From: Lentisphaerae bacterium GWF2_57_35
GTDB lineage: Bacteria > Verrucomicrobiota > Kiritimatiellia > CAIQIC01 > GWF2-57-35
DNA: 64,000 nucleotides
Direction: 5' to 3'
NCBI GenBank assembly: GCA_001804865.1
Contig: MHBK01000008.1
Coordinates: forward strand, 1 to 64,000
The notes under the pieces were generated by a model that was not told the origin of the DNA, ran no database searches, and was given only the letters and a program-made list of their open reading frames with translations. The position numbers were made by a program, and so were the translations under genes. Each line of letters starts with the position of its first letter. Position 1 is the first letter of the stretch. Below are positions 35,945 to 44,076 of the stretch, piece after piece.

Positions 35945-37990
35945 TTATCGTTTTATTCTCAGCCATCGCGCATTGATGGCCACGATCACCGTGCTCGCCG
36001 ACATCAACACCGCGCCCAACGCGGGAGTGAGCAGCACGCCCCAGGCGTAAAGCGCTCCGGCGGCCAGCGGAATAGCGAAGACGTTATAGCCCGTGGCCCA
36101 GACAAGGTTCTGAATCATTTTCCGGTACGTGGCGCGAGAAAGCTGCATGATGGCCACCACGTCCAATGGATTGCTTCGCACCAGAATCACGTCGGCGGTT
36201 TCCACCGCCACATCCGAGCCCGCTCCAATGGCGATGCCCAAATCGGCCTGCGCCAGCGCCGGGGCATCGTTCACGCCGTCGCCGGTCATGGCCACCCGCA
36301 CGCCCCGGGATTGAATCTCTTTCACTTTGGCGGCTTTGTCCTGGGGCAGGACTTCGGCGAAGTATTCGTCCAACCCGACTTGATCCGACACCCATTTAGC
36401 CGTCGCCTTGTTGTCGCCGGTGAGCATCATGCAGCGGATGTCCAGCGCCTTGAGGGCATCGATGGCTTGCTTCGCCTCGGTCCGGACGAGGTCCGCCAAA
36501 GCAATCGCGCCCTTCAACTTCCCATCGACGAGGACAAACACCGTCGTCTTGCCTTGGGCTTGCAGCGACTCGATGCGCTTGTCGGCGAGTTCGATCTTCT
36601 GCTCGCGCAGGAATCCCGGGCTAACCACCTTGATCTCTCTGCCTTCGACCCGGCCTTCGACTCCTTTGCCCATGATGCTTTTGAAGTTTTCGACGGGAGA
36701 CTTTCTTTCCGAAGAAGCGGCGATGGCCTTGGCGATGGGATGTTCGGAATTCGCGTCCACGGAGGCCGCGTACTGACGCAACGTATCTTCGTCGATGTCC
36801 TTCGAAAGCACCAGGGTGTCGGTCACGCCAAAACGGCCCTCGGTCAGCGTGCCGGTCTTGTCGAAGATGACGGCCTGCAGTTTCCGGGCGCCTTCGAAAG
36901 AAACGCGATTGCGAATGAGCAGGCCGTTTTTCGCGGCCAGCGCCGTGGAAACGGCTACCACCAGCGGCACGGCAAGACCCAGGGCATGCGGACAGGCGAT
37001 CACCATCACGGTCACGGCGCGTTCGATGGCAAACGCGAAGTCCTTGCCCATGATGGACAGCCAGACAAGGATCGTAATCGCGCCGCCCCCGAGGGCCATG
37101 AGGGTGAGCCACCGCGCGGCTGTGTCGGCGAGGTTTTGGGTCTTCGATTTGCTTTCTTGGGCCTGTTTGACCAGGTCGATGACCTGCGACAGGAACGAAT
37201 CCTTGCCCGTGCCTTTGACCTCAATGGTCAGCGAGCCCTCCCCATTGATGGAGCCGCCGATGACCTTGCCGCCGGTCTTCTTCGTGACCGGGGTCGATTC
37301 CCCGGTAAGCATCGCTTCATTGACCGAGCTCTCACCGTTCGCAATGACACCGTCCGCGGGGATTTTTTCGCCGGGCTTAATCAGGACCTTGTCATTCACC
37401 GCCAGCTCGCCCAGCGGCACGTCCTTCACGCTGCCGTCGGGCATGAGCTTGTGGGCGTCGGAGGGCATGAGTTTGGCCAGTTCTTCCAAGGCCTTTGAGG
37501 CGCCCATCACCGACTTCATCTCGATCCAGTGCCCCAGCAGCATGATGTCCACGAGGGTGGCCAGCTCCCAGAAAAACATCGTGCCGGTCAGGCCGAAGAC
37601 CACGGCGCTGCTGTAAAGATAGGCGGTGGCAATGGCGACGGCGACCAGCGTCATCATTCCGGGCTGCCGGGTTTGAAGTTCCTTGAACAAGCCTTTAAGA
37701 AAGGGCCAGCCGCCATACCAGAAGACCGCGGAAGAAAAGCCAAACAGCACATAGAGGTCGCCGGAAAAACGGATCGCTTCGCGCAGGCCCACGAGCTTTT
37801 GGAGCATCGGCGAGAGGACGAGAATCGGCAGGGTCAGGATCAGCGATATCCAGAACCGTTTCCGGAAATCCGTCATCGTATGGGTATGGGGGTCGCGATG
37901 GGCATGACGGTCAGGCTCTTTCCCGGCTACCTTCTCGTGCCGCGGCTCAGATTCGGGAGTCTTGGGTTGGTCGGCCGTTGTCATGTTCAT
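35945..37990 (-). CDS. copB: CopB-type (P1B-3) metal-transporting ATPase
   Basis: A 681-residue P-type ATPase. The His-rich N-terminus (HRDPHTHT) replaces the usual CXXC metal domains, and the ion-binding helix motif is CPH (IACPHALGLAVPLVVA), as in CopB-type copper/silver exporters. The actuator has TGES, the phosphorylation site is DKTGTLTEG, and the hinge is MTGDGVNDAPAL. Start ATG 37990 follows GGAAAG and overlaps the stop of the small frame upstream (ATGA). Expected to expel Cu or Ag from the cytoplasm. Confidence 0.93.
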   Translation of the reverse strand: MNMTTADQPKTPESEPRHEKVAGKEPDRHAHRDPHTHTMTDFRKRFWISLILTLPILVLSPMLQKLVGLREAIRFSGDLYVLFGFSSAVFWYGGWPFLKGLFKELQTRQPGMMTLVAVAIATAYLYSSAVVFGLTGTMFFWELATLVDIMLLGHWIEMKSVMGASKALEELAKLMPSDAHKLMPDGSVKDVPLGELAVNDKVLIKPGEKIPADGVIANGESSVNEAMLTGESTPVTKKTGGKVIGGSINGEGSLTIEVKGTGKDSFLSQVIDLVKQAQESKSKTQNLADTAARWLTLMALGGGAITILVWLSIMGKDFAFAIERAVTVMVIACPHALGLAVPLVVAVSTALAAKNGLLIRNRVSFEGARKLQAVIFDKTGTLTEGRFGVTDTLVLSKDIDEDTLRQYAASVDANSEHPIAKAIAASSERKSPVENFKSIMGKGVEGRVEGREIKVVSPGFLREQKIELADKRIESLQAQGKTTVFVLVDGKLKGAIALADLVRTEAKQAIDALKALDIRCMMLTGDNKATAKWVSDQVGLDEYFAEVLPQDKAAKVKEIQSRGVRVAMTGDGVNDAPALAQADLGIAIGAGSDVAVETADVILVRSNPLDVVAIMQLSRATYRKMIQNLVWATGYNVFAIPLAAGALYAWGVLLTPALGAVLMSASTVIVAINARWLRIKR

Positions 37991-38295
37991 GTTCTTTCCA
38001 TCGCGTCCACGTATGCGCCGCGGCACACTGTCCGGCTGCTTTGTTCATTCTCTCTTGGCTCCTGCTTCTTCATCATGTCCACTTTTTGGCGCATAGACGC
38101 CATTCGCTCCTGCCTCTTCGTTGTCTGTGCATCGTTCTTTTGGACCTGGGCCATCTGGATAGAGAGCTCCTTCATGTGTTGCGCCATCTAGCCCATCTTG
38201 CCCCGCCACTCATCCGTGCAAGCGCTGAGGCCGCTGCCAGTCCGGTAATGGCCGCTATCGCGACCATTTTTTCGTTTGTTTTCTACTTTGGTCAT
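37987..38295 (-). pseudogene. Frameshifted small Met/Gln-rich exported lipoprotein
   Basis: From ATG 38295 the frames read MTKVENKRK, then (shifted) MVAIAAITGLAAAS, then (shifted again) ACTDEWRGKMG, an amber codon, and MAQHMKELSIQMAQVQKNDA to the end at 37987. Pieced together this is a lipoprotein signal followed by a coiled Met/Gln/Lys helix, similar in style to the periplasmic protein at 42827-43267. Two frame changes and one stop mean the full product is lost. The last 66 codons are still open and coupled to the ATPase start. Confidence 0.5.
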
Positions 38296-38744
38296 TTATC
38301 GCGAATAATTCCTGATCTTTGGGTCTGTCCATGCGATGCCAAAACGTCCTGACTCCTTTAGAAGGAAACCGTGGTTATTTGTTAATCGTCAGGCAATGTG
38401 GTGCAGGTCGATGGATTTTTCAACTGCGGCATTAATTTGGCCGGCAATAAGTATGATGGGAAAAGCGTTCCTCACTACAGCTTTGCGCGAAAAGTCGCTA
38501 CCGATTCAGGCTTTCTAAACTCCATGATTTGACGTTGACGGGAAATACCCTCCGGACTGCCTTGTTCGCAATTGTTGGCTATGCACACAGGGGATTTACG
38601 GAATGGCAAAAAACATTATTTCATAGAACCCCATGCTCCATCAAGCAGCCACACATTATGAAAATCACAAGCCTGCGCTTCCGCGCATCGGGAAAAGGTG
38701 GTAAGAATGACAGCGTTTTATGCGTGGTTTAATCCAAGGGTGTT
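38296..38744 (+). other. Region with decayed coding fragments, no intact gene
   Basis: On the plus strand about 38399-38527 reads VVQVDGFFNCGINLAGNKYD and continues KSVPHYSFARKVATDSGF before a stop. It looks like part of a lost enzyme but cannot be named. The rest shows only short frames. The 5' part of the ATPase-like pseudogene at 38745 may originally have lain here. Confidence 0.35.
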
Positions 38745-39419
38745 ATGAAATTTGCTGAAGTGGCCGGAAATGTGAAGCAGTTGGTGGAAAATCCGCCGCC
38801 GAAGGATGAATGTATTTATGCGCTACTACTGGAAGCCGTGGTGAATGCGATTGCCCATCGGAATTATGAAGACAGTTCCCGCCAGATTCTGGTCAAGCTG
38901 TTTGCGGATCGTCTCGAAATCCTGAGTCCGGGCGCACCGATGAAGCCATTGACTGTAGCAAAAATCAGAAAAGGCAACTGTCTGCCCTGTTCTCGAAATC
39001 CGATTCTCGGCCAGTATCTGAATCACCTGCGATTGATGGATCAGCGAGGCAGCGGCATCGGGCGCATGAAAGAGGCGATGTTGAATCATGGCCTGGATAT
39101 GCCGGAGTATGATTTGACCGAAGGCTATTTCCGCGTCACTTTGAACGGCCCCGGCGATGATCTCGATCGGCTTCGGTCTCCTTCGGATACGTTCGCCGGT
39201 ATACCACCGGCGGTTGCCGACCAGTTGTCAAAGCGCCAGATATCCATACTGGAGCAAGCCGTTAAAGAAGGAAAGGTCACTACTGGATGGGTGATCTCTA
39301 ATTTGAATGTCTCAAAAGTGACCGCTGTGCGTGATTTGAAGGGGTTGTGTGAGCTTCGCTTGTTCGAACCCAGAGGGAAAGGGCGCGGGGCATATTATGT
39401 TCCCAGTCATTCGAAATAA
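38745..39419 (+). pseudogene. 5'-truncated AlbA/HATPase_c_4-type ATP-binding transcriptional regulator
   Basis: 224 residues matching the C-terminal half of 'RecG-like' divergent AAA_4/Schlafen regulators. The HATPase_c_4 block is clear (ALLLEAVVNAIAHRNYED, DRLEILSPGAPMKPLTVAKI, LMDQRGSGIGRMKEAM). It is followed by a winged helix (ISILEQAVKEGKVTTGWVIS, NVSKVTAVRDLKGLCELRLF). The N-terminal AlbA_2 domain (about 180 residues) is missing and no ribosome site precedes the ATG. It is either a remnant or a shortened protein. Confidence 0.65.
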
Positions 39420-39885
39420 TCGTTTCATAATCGTTTCATTTCAGAGGGGTAATCGTTTCATTCCGTGAAAGAATTTTTTTCCAATGTTTGGAAAAAATGA
39501 ATGGGAAAGTTCCAAGGGTTGAAAAAACGGGCAATAGTGAAAGAACTGGCGGAGCAGAATTGATTGGAAAGCGGAGAGCGATTTGAAATGTAAAAGAAGC
39601 GGCATGTGTTGAGTTCAGAGTCCTCGGAGCGGATTTTCGGGAATCACAGCGGGTTCCGGAATCTGAAGGCGTACCGCCTGGCTGACGCAGGCGCATCTGT
39701 GCGCGCTGTTCCAAAAGTCGAAAGCGACGATTAGTGAGCACATTAAGAACATATTCTAAAGAAGGCGAACTGCTCGAAGAGTCAGTTGTTCGGGATTTCC
39801 GAACTACTGTGAAACCCTGCCGAGGATGAAGGAGCCGCCGCCCTGCGAAAAGTTCAACGAAGGGCAAGAGATGGGCTTGTTTGCA
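39420..39885. other. Intergenic region, no supported gene
   Basis: It begins with three direct copies of AATCGTTTCAT (39413-39464). A long minus-strand open frame (39436-40044) has biased, low-complexity composition, crosses regulon promoter 3 and matches nothing, so I do not call it. Confidence 0.5.
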
Positions 39886-39930
39886 GTAGGGTTTTACCCC
39901 ATAGCCAGGGTCCGGCCTATCGGTTAGCGT
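39886..39930 (+). promoter_or_regulatory. Regulon promoter 3 (GH1 / glycosyltransferase)
   Basis: Dyad GTAGGGTTTTACCCCATAG at 39886-39904, 20 bases, then TAGCGT at 39925-39930 (TANNNT). The predicted transcript starts near 39937, which supports translation from TTG 40012 rather than from ATG 39940. Confidence 0.8.
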
Positions 39931-40011
39931 ATTTGCAGGATGAATGGACCCCATAAGCGAAAGGCCGATTTGCGAAGCCGTGCGTTCTCGATTAACCGAG
40001 GAGGCAGCGCC

Positions 40012-41370
40012 TTGTCCACAGACAGCCTCAACTTTCCGGACCACTTCATCTGGGGCACCTCAACAGGGGGTCACCAGGTGGAAGGCGGCAACGAATTTTC
40101 CGACTGGTGGGCATGGGAACAGAAGGGGTTGATTGCGGACGGGACGGTCTCCGGCCGCGCTATGGATTACTGGCGCCGCTACGAAGAGGATCATGCCCTC
40201 ATGGCGAAACTGGCTTACAAAGGGTTTCGCCTTGGTATCGAATGGGCTCGTGTTGAACCACAGAAGGGCTGTTTCAACCGCGACGCGATCGAGCATTATC
40301 GGCGTATTCTTCAATCCCTTCGCAACCACAAATTCATCATCTGTCTGACTCTACACCACTGGGTGAAACCGATTTGGGTCGCCGACCAGGGCGGCTGGCT
40401 GAATCCCGACACGGTGAACCACTTCCTGCGGTACGCGAATTTTGTGATCGATGAACTGGGCGCGTTTCCCGACTACTGGGTGACGCTCAACGAACCGATG
40501 GCGCCGGCGATCATGGGCAATTTTCTGGGCCGCTTTCCGCCGCATCGCCATTCGATCAAGGCGTATCGCGCCGTATCCAGAGCCTTTCTGCGCGCCCATG
40601 CAGAAACCTACCGCCTGATCCACGCCAAGCATCCGCTGGCGCCGGACGGCACTCGGTCCATGGTGGGGGTCGCCATGGCGTATCCTTGGATCGAGACATG
40701 GAACTCGCCGGGTCCCGCGGGTTGGTACGAGCGCTTTGCCGCGTTTATCGCCCGACGCGCGGCTTTTGAGGGATGGGATCATACGATCCGCACGGGGAAC
40801 CCGCACTGGATTCATGGCGGACCCGCCGTTGCCGGCATCCAGAACTCCTACGACTACTGCGGAATCAACTATTACACGCGGGCATCCCTGAAATACGACC
40901 GGCGAAGAGGCGACCAGTACTGGATCGACGACGCCAAGGCGCCACCGGGTGTCGAGGTGACCCAGATGGGTTGGCAAATCTATCCGGAGGGGCTCTATCG
41001 TACGATCCGCTCCGTATGGGAACGTTTCAGGAAACCGATCCTTATCACGGAAAACGGCATCGCAGACGATACGGATAAGCAACGACCGCGCTACCTTATC
41101 GAACATCTCGCGCAGATTCATCGGGCACTTCAAGAAGGCATCCCGATCCTTGGTTACTACCACTGGTCATTCGTCGATAATTTTGAGTGGCAGACCGGAT
41201 TTGCGAAGCGCTTCGGGCTTATCTGCGTCCAACACGACGACCCGGATCTGATACGAGTGCCCCGCCCCAGCGCGTACCTCTACTCCGAAATCGCCCAAAA
41301 AAATGCGGTAACACGGAAAATGATCGAGGCCTACGCCCCCGAGATCGTCGCGACGATTCTTGGCGATTGA
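40012..41370 (+). CDS. Glycoside hydrolase family 1 (beta-glucosidase-like)
   Basis: A 452-residue TIM-barrel glycosidase without a signal peptide. TTG 40012 is preceded by GAGGAGG at good spacing. The protein begins near the typical FPDHFIWGTSTGGHQVEG. The acid/base Glu is in YWVTLNEPM, the nucleophile Glu in ILITENGIADD, and the sugar-binding HHWV and YYHWSFVDNFEW are present. It would cleave beta-linked disaccharides or aryl glycosides in the cytoplasm. The glycosyltransferase gene follows 47 bases later, so the pair may manage a glycolipid or compatible solute. It lies behind regulon promoter 3. Confidence 0.92.
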   Translation: MSTDSLNFPDHFIWGTSTGGHQVEGGNEFSDWWAWEQKGLIADGTVSGRAMDYWRRYEEDHALMAKLAYKGFRLGIEWARVEPQKGCFNRDAIEHYRRILQSLRNHKFIICLTLHHWVKPIWVADQGGWLNPDTVNHFLRYANFVIDELGAFPDYWVTLNEPMAPAIMGNFLGRFPPHRHSIKAYRAVSRAFLRAHAETYRLIHAKHPLAPDGTRSMVGVAMAYPWIETWNSPGPAGWYERFAAFIARRAAFEGWDHTIRTGNPHWIHGGPAVAGIQNSYDYCGINYYTRASLKYDRRRGDQYWIDDAKAPPGVEVTQMGWQIYPEGLYRTIRSVWERFRKPILITENGIADDTDKQRPRYLIEHLAQIHRALQEGIPILGYYHWSFVDNFEWQTGFAKRFGLICVQHDDPDLIRVPRPSAYLYSEIAQKNAVTRKMIEAYAPEIVATILGD

Positions 41371-41417
41371 AACGGCCTTTGGAGCAGCGGACGCCAGGCG
41401 TCAGAAAGGACACAAGC

Positions 41418-42617
41418 ATGAGCAGCGACGAAACTCAGCAACAGGCTTCGACCGCCGATGCCGTTACCATGATACCCGAGAACCGAGGATCCAAACTCGT
41501 GATTCTCTCGGCCAGCTCCGGAAGCGGGCACACGCGCGCAGGCGAAGCGTTGGAGGCGGCCGCTGCGCACGTTCCCGGCATTTCCTCTGTGCGGCACATC
41601 GACGTGCTGGAATATGCGTCGGCCCTGCTCGCAGAACTCTATGCGGACCTGTACAAGCAGATGGTCAGCAAGACCCCTTCGCTTTGGGGATGGTGGTACG
41701 ACAAAAGCGATGCGCCGTGGAAGGGCGAACATTTTCGCGTCGCCATGGAACGCTCTCAGATGCAACCCCTCATGGAGTGTCTGAAAGCCGAGGCGCCGGA
41801 CATCACGATCTGTACGCACTTCCTTCCCTCCGATATCGTCTCCTACATGCTTCAACATGAACAGATATCCACGAGGCATGCCGTTGTCGTGACCGATCTG
41901 CACGTCCATGCCCTGTGGTTGTGCCATCAGTTTGAACGCTATTTTGTTTCCACGGATGAATCGGCCTATTACCTGCGCCAGATCGGGTTTCCAGACGATC
42001 GCATCACCGTTACGGGCATTCCTATTCATCCGGCGTTTTCACAGCCCATGGATCGGGAGGCGCTTCGAAGAAAATACGAGATCGCCCCCTCCCTGCCGGT
42101 CGTTCTTCTATCCGCGGGAACATTCGGCATGGAATCAAGCCTCGTGGCCATTCGTGCCCTCCTGCACATGGAACGGCCTGCCCAAATCGTGGCCCTCTGC
42201 GGGAAGAATAAGGATCTCTTGACCGAAGTCGTGCACGCGACGGAAGCAGCGCCGGCACATTTGAAGTTCAGGGCGCTCCCTTACACCCCCGACATGCACG
42301 AATGGATGGCGATCTCCGACCTCTTTATCGGCAAGCCCGGCGGGCTTACGCTGTCGGAAGCGATGGCGAGCGCCCTGCCGATGATCCTCTTGAACCCGAT
42401 CCCCGGACAGGAAGAGATCAATGCAGCAAGTATTCTTGAGGAGGGCGTGGCCGTGAGCCCGACGGATGTCGTCACGCTTCCGTACAAGGTGGACCTGCTG
42501 TTGCGAGAGCCGCAGCGCCTTGCCCGGATGAGGGATCGGATGAAGAAACTGGCGCAACCGAGGGCGGCCTATACGATCCTCGAGACCCTGCTCGGAGCCC
42601 AGCCAGGGATCACTTGA
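41418..42617 (+). CDS. MGDG-synthase/UgtP-like glycosyltransferase
   Basis: A 399-residue protein. Start ATG 41418 has AGAAAGGA upstream; the open frame before it is the tail of the GH1 gene in another register. The N-terminal half follows the MGDG synthase domain (LVILSASSGSGHTRAGEALE, a conserved GSGH loop). The C-terminal half is GT28-like (VVLLSAGTFGMES, DLFIGKPGGLTLSEAMA with the nucleotide-sugar GKPGG loop, LNPIPGQEEINA). Such enzymes add galactose or glucose to diacylglycerol at the membrane. With the GH1 gene it suggests stress-induced glycolipid remodelling (inference). Confidence 0.9.
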   Translation: MSSDETQQQASTADAVTMIPENRGSKLVILSASSGSGHTRAGEALEAAAAHVPGISSVRHIDVLEYASALLAELYADLYKQMVSKTPSLWGWWYDKSDAPWKGEHFRVAMERSQMQPLMECLKAEAPDITICTHFLPSDIVSYMLQHEQISTRHAVVVTDLHVHALWLCHQFERYFVSTDESAYYLRQIGFPDDRITVTGIPIHPAFSQPMDREALRRKYEIAPSLPVVLLSAGTFGMESSLVAIRALLHMERPAQIVALCGKNKDLLTEVVHATEAAPAHLKFRALPYTPDMHEWMAISDLFIGKPGGLTLSEAMASALPMILLNPIPGQEEINAASILEEGVAVSPTDVVTLPYKVDLLLREPQRLARMRDRMKKLAQPRAAYTILETLLGAQPGIT

Positions 42618-42812
42618 GCGGAAGCCATACAAGCCCGCTCGCCACTGAGGCCACGCGCTTCACGTCTTTACCCTGGGCCGTGCGCGCTTCGAGCCCGGCG
42701 AGGTAGGCTTCCGCCACCTGCCGATAACGAGGCAGCCCAAAGAGCAGCGTCACGTTGACATTGATCCCTTCGCCAATGAGTTGCTGGATCGCGGGAAGCC
42801 CTTCTGTGGTTT
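42611..42812 (-). pseudogene. Transaldolase fragment
   Basis: The minus strand reads TTEGLPAIQQLIGEGINVNV, TLLFGLPRYRQVAEAYLAGL and VKRVASVASGLVW before TGA 42613-42611. This is the central TIM-barrel strand/helix pattern of transaldolase, including the INVNVTLLF signature. A stop precedes it at about 42816 and both ends are missing (transaldolases are over 200 residues). It overlaps the last bases of the glycosyltransferase gene and is a dead remnant. Confidence 0.75.
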
Positions 42813-42826
42813 AAGGAATACAGCCG

Positions 42827-43267
42827 TCATTTCTGTTCTTTTTGAGTATCCCCCGTTTGTCCTTCCATTCCCTTCATCGTCGGGCTCTGCGACATGGAGT
42901 CCTTGCCCTTCTGCATGCGCTGCATCATCTCCGTATGCATCTTTTCCATTCGCTCATTCATGGCCGTCCGTTGTTCCACCAGGCGGGTGACGATGGCGGC
43001 GATCAGGTCCACCTTCTTGTCCTCCGGAGCGCTGTTCATCTGCGCGACCATTGCGGTGAGTTCGGCGTCCTGCGCCTTCATTTCGGCCATCATATTCTGC
43101 CGCTGGGCCATCATCTCCTGGCCGTGTTCCATCATTTTGCCCCCCATCATCCGTTCCCCCTGCGCCGGCTCGGCCGCTTGCGATCGGACGGGCGCCCAGA
43201 CGGCCAACGCCAAGGCTAAAACGAGACTCGAACGGATGACGAAGTTTGCATGAGTTTGATTTTTCAT
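42827..43267 (-). CDS. Periplasmic Met/Gln-rich helical protein (Spy/CpxP-like style)
   Basis: A 146-residue exported protein with signal peptide cleaved near RSQAAEP. ATG 43267 follows GGAAGC. The mature part is one long amphipathic helix rich in Met, Gln and Glu (MMGGKMMEHGQEMMAQRQNM; MNERMEKMHTEMMQRMQKGK), resembling Spy/CpxP-type chaperones or metal-binding Met-rich proteins, but without a clear LTXXQ motif. The paralogue-like tail at 37987-38295 lies next to the metal ATPase. A half-conserved regulon dyad lies upstream (43394-43412). Confidence 0.75.
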   Translation of the reverse strand: MKNQTHANFVIRSSLVLALALAVWAPVRSQAAEPAQGERMMGGKMMEHGQEMMAQRQNMMAEMKAQDAELTAMVAQMNSAPEDKKVDLIAAIVTRLVEQRTAMNERMEKMHTEMMQRMQKGKDSMSQSPTMKGMEGQTGDTQKEQK

Positions 43268-43502
43268 TTTCTGCAGCTTCCTTTCCCTTGGGGGTTGTTC
43301 TTCGCTGTTGTCGTTCGGCTGAAAGCGAAAGTCGGTTTCGCCTCGCTCTCGCCGCGTTCACGCCCATACGTTGCGCCAGCGGGAAGCGTTTTGCAATGGG
43401 GTGCGAGCCCGGTCATGGGTTATACCCATTACAGATGAGGACCAGCGGATTCTTGATGTTGCCCGGGAGACGTGAAGCTCCACCTGCGACCTTCGGAACC
43501 AA

Positions 43503-43547
43503 GTAGGGTTTCACCCCATAGCGCATGATCGGCTCATCGTATAAAGT
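43503..43547 (+). promoter_or_regulatory. Regulon promoter 4 (small membrane proteins)
   Basis: Dyad GTAGGGTTTCACCCCATAG at 43503-43521, 20 bases, then TAAAGT at 43542-43547 (TANNNT). The predicted start is near 43554, giving a 36-base leader to ATG 43590. Confidence 0.8.
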
Positions 43548-43589
43548 ATCCTGAAAGAGTAAGGGAAAATCCCTTCGAAAGGAAAAACC

Positions 43590-43697
43590 ATGAGCTTTCT
43601 ATTATCACCGGTTCTCGCGAATATTTACTACATCGGCGGAGGTTCGGTTGGCTTGCTTCTTCTTATCGTCGTTGTGGTTCTATTAGTTCGCCGCTAA
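43590..43697 (+). CDS. Small single-pass membrane protein
   Basis: 35 residues: MSFLLSPVLANIYYIGGGSV followed by a Leu/Val helix ending VRR. ATG 43590 has GAAAGGA upstream. It lies directly behind regulon promoter 4 and before the truncated DUF1328 gene, as stress-induced small membrane proteins often do. Family not assigned. Confidence 0.65.
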   Translation: MSFLLSPVLANIYYIGGGSVGLLLLIVVVVLLVRR

Positions 43698-44060
43698 CCG
43701 CCGTAGAGGGCGAAGCCTTAAGGAGCGCATCATGCTGGGATGGGCGATCCTTTTTTTGCTTATCGCGATCGTCGTCATTTCGGAGGCCAGATCGTTGGCG
43801 AACTGGTGGGGAATGTCCGCGCCAATATGAATCTTGTTCAGGTCGCCGACGATCGGCGTCCCTTCCAGAAACAGGATACGTTCGATCAACTTTTCGGCAT
43901 GCTTCATCTCCGTGATGGCCCGCGCGCCCACGGATTTCTTCAATTTGCCATAGCCCCAATTCTCGGCCATTTCCCCGTGCACGACGTACTGATTGATGGC
44001 CGTCAGCTCATCGGCCAGTAATTCGTTTAGTGTCTGTATCAGTTTCTTATCGCCCTTCAT
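43683..44060 (-). CDS. Bacterioferritin, 3'-truncated
   Basis: A 125-residue product. Residues 1-92 are a bacterioferritin N-terminal half: LNELLADELTAINQYVVHGE, MKHAEKLIERILFLEGTP (ferroxidase Glu/His) and LNKIHIGADIPHQFANDL. After LASE the sequence turns into unrelated residues (MMRSLRLRPLRRLAAN) read through the complement of the DUF1328 remnant. Normal Bfr is about 155 residues with two more helices carrying ferroxidase ligands, so iron storage is probably lost. It lies 16 bases after superoxide dismutase on the same strand. Confidence 0.8.
   Translation of the reverse strand: MKGDKKLIQTLNELLADELTAINQYVVHGEMAENWGYGKLKKSVGARAITEMKHAEKLIERILFLEGTPIVGDLNKIHIGADIPHQFANDLASEMTTIAISKKRIAHPSMMRSLRLRPLRRLAAN
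43732..43830 (+). pseudogene. Truncated DUF1328/YtjA-type membrane protein
   Basis: ATG 43732 follows AAGGAGCGCATC, a strong site. The product begins MLGWAILFLLIAIVVISEA, like the DUF1328 N-terminus, then switches at about 43780 to the antisense of bacterioferritin and stops at 43830 (32 residues; DUF1328 proteins are about 50-55). The break coincides with the break in bacterioferritin. Confidence 0.6.
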
Positions 44061-44076
44061 TTCGACATTCTCCTTG

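Noticed and set aside
35792-37498. A 568-codon plus-strand frame opposite the CopB-type ATPase
   Set aside because: The ATPase on the other strand has every family motif; the shadow has none.
39413-39464. Three AATCGTTTCAT direct repeats as iterons of an origin
   Set aside because: Only three irregularly spaced copies at a gene end, with no replication gene or AT-rich unwinding region.
39436-40044. A 202-codon minus-strand frame before the GH1 gene
   Set aside because: It runs through regulon promoter 3 and the GH1 start, is Ser/Arg/Pro-rich without domains, and has no ribosome site.
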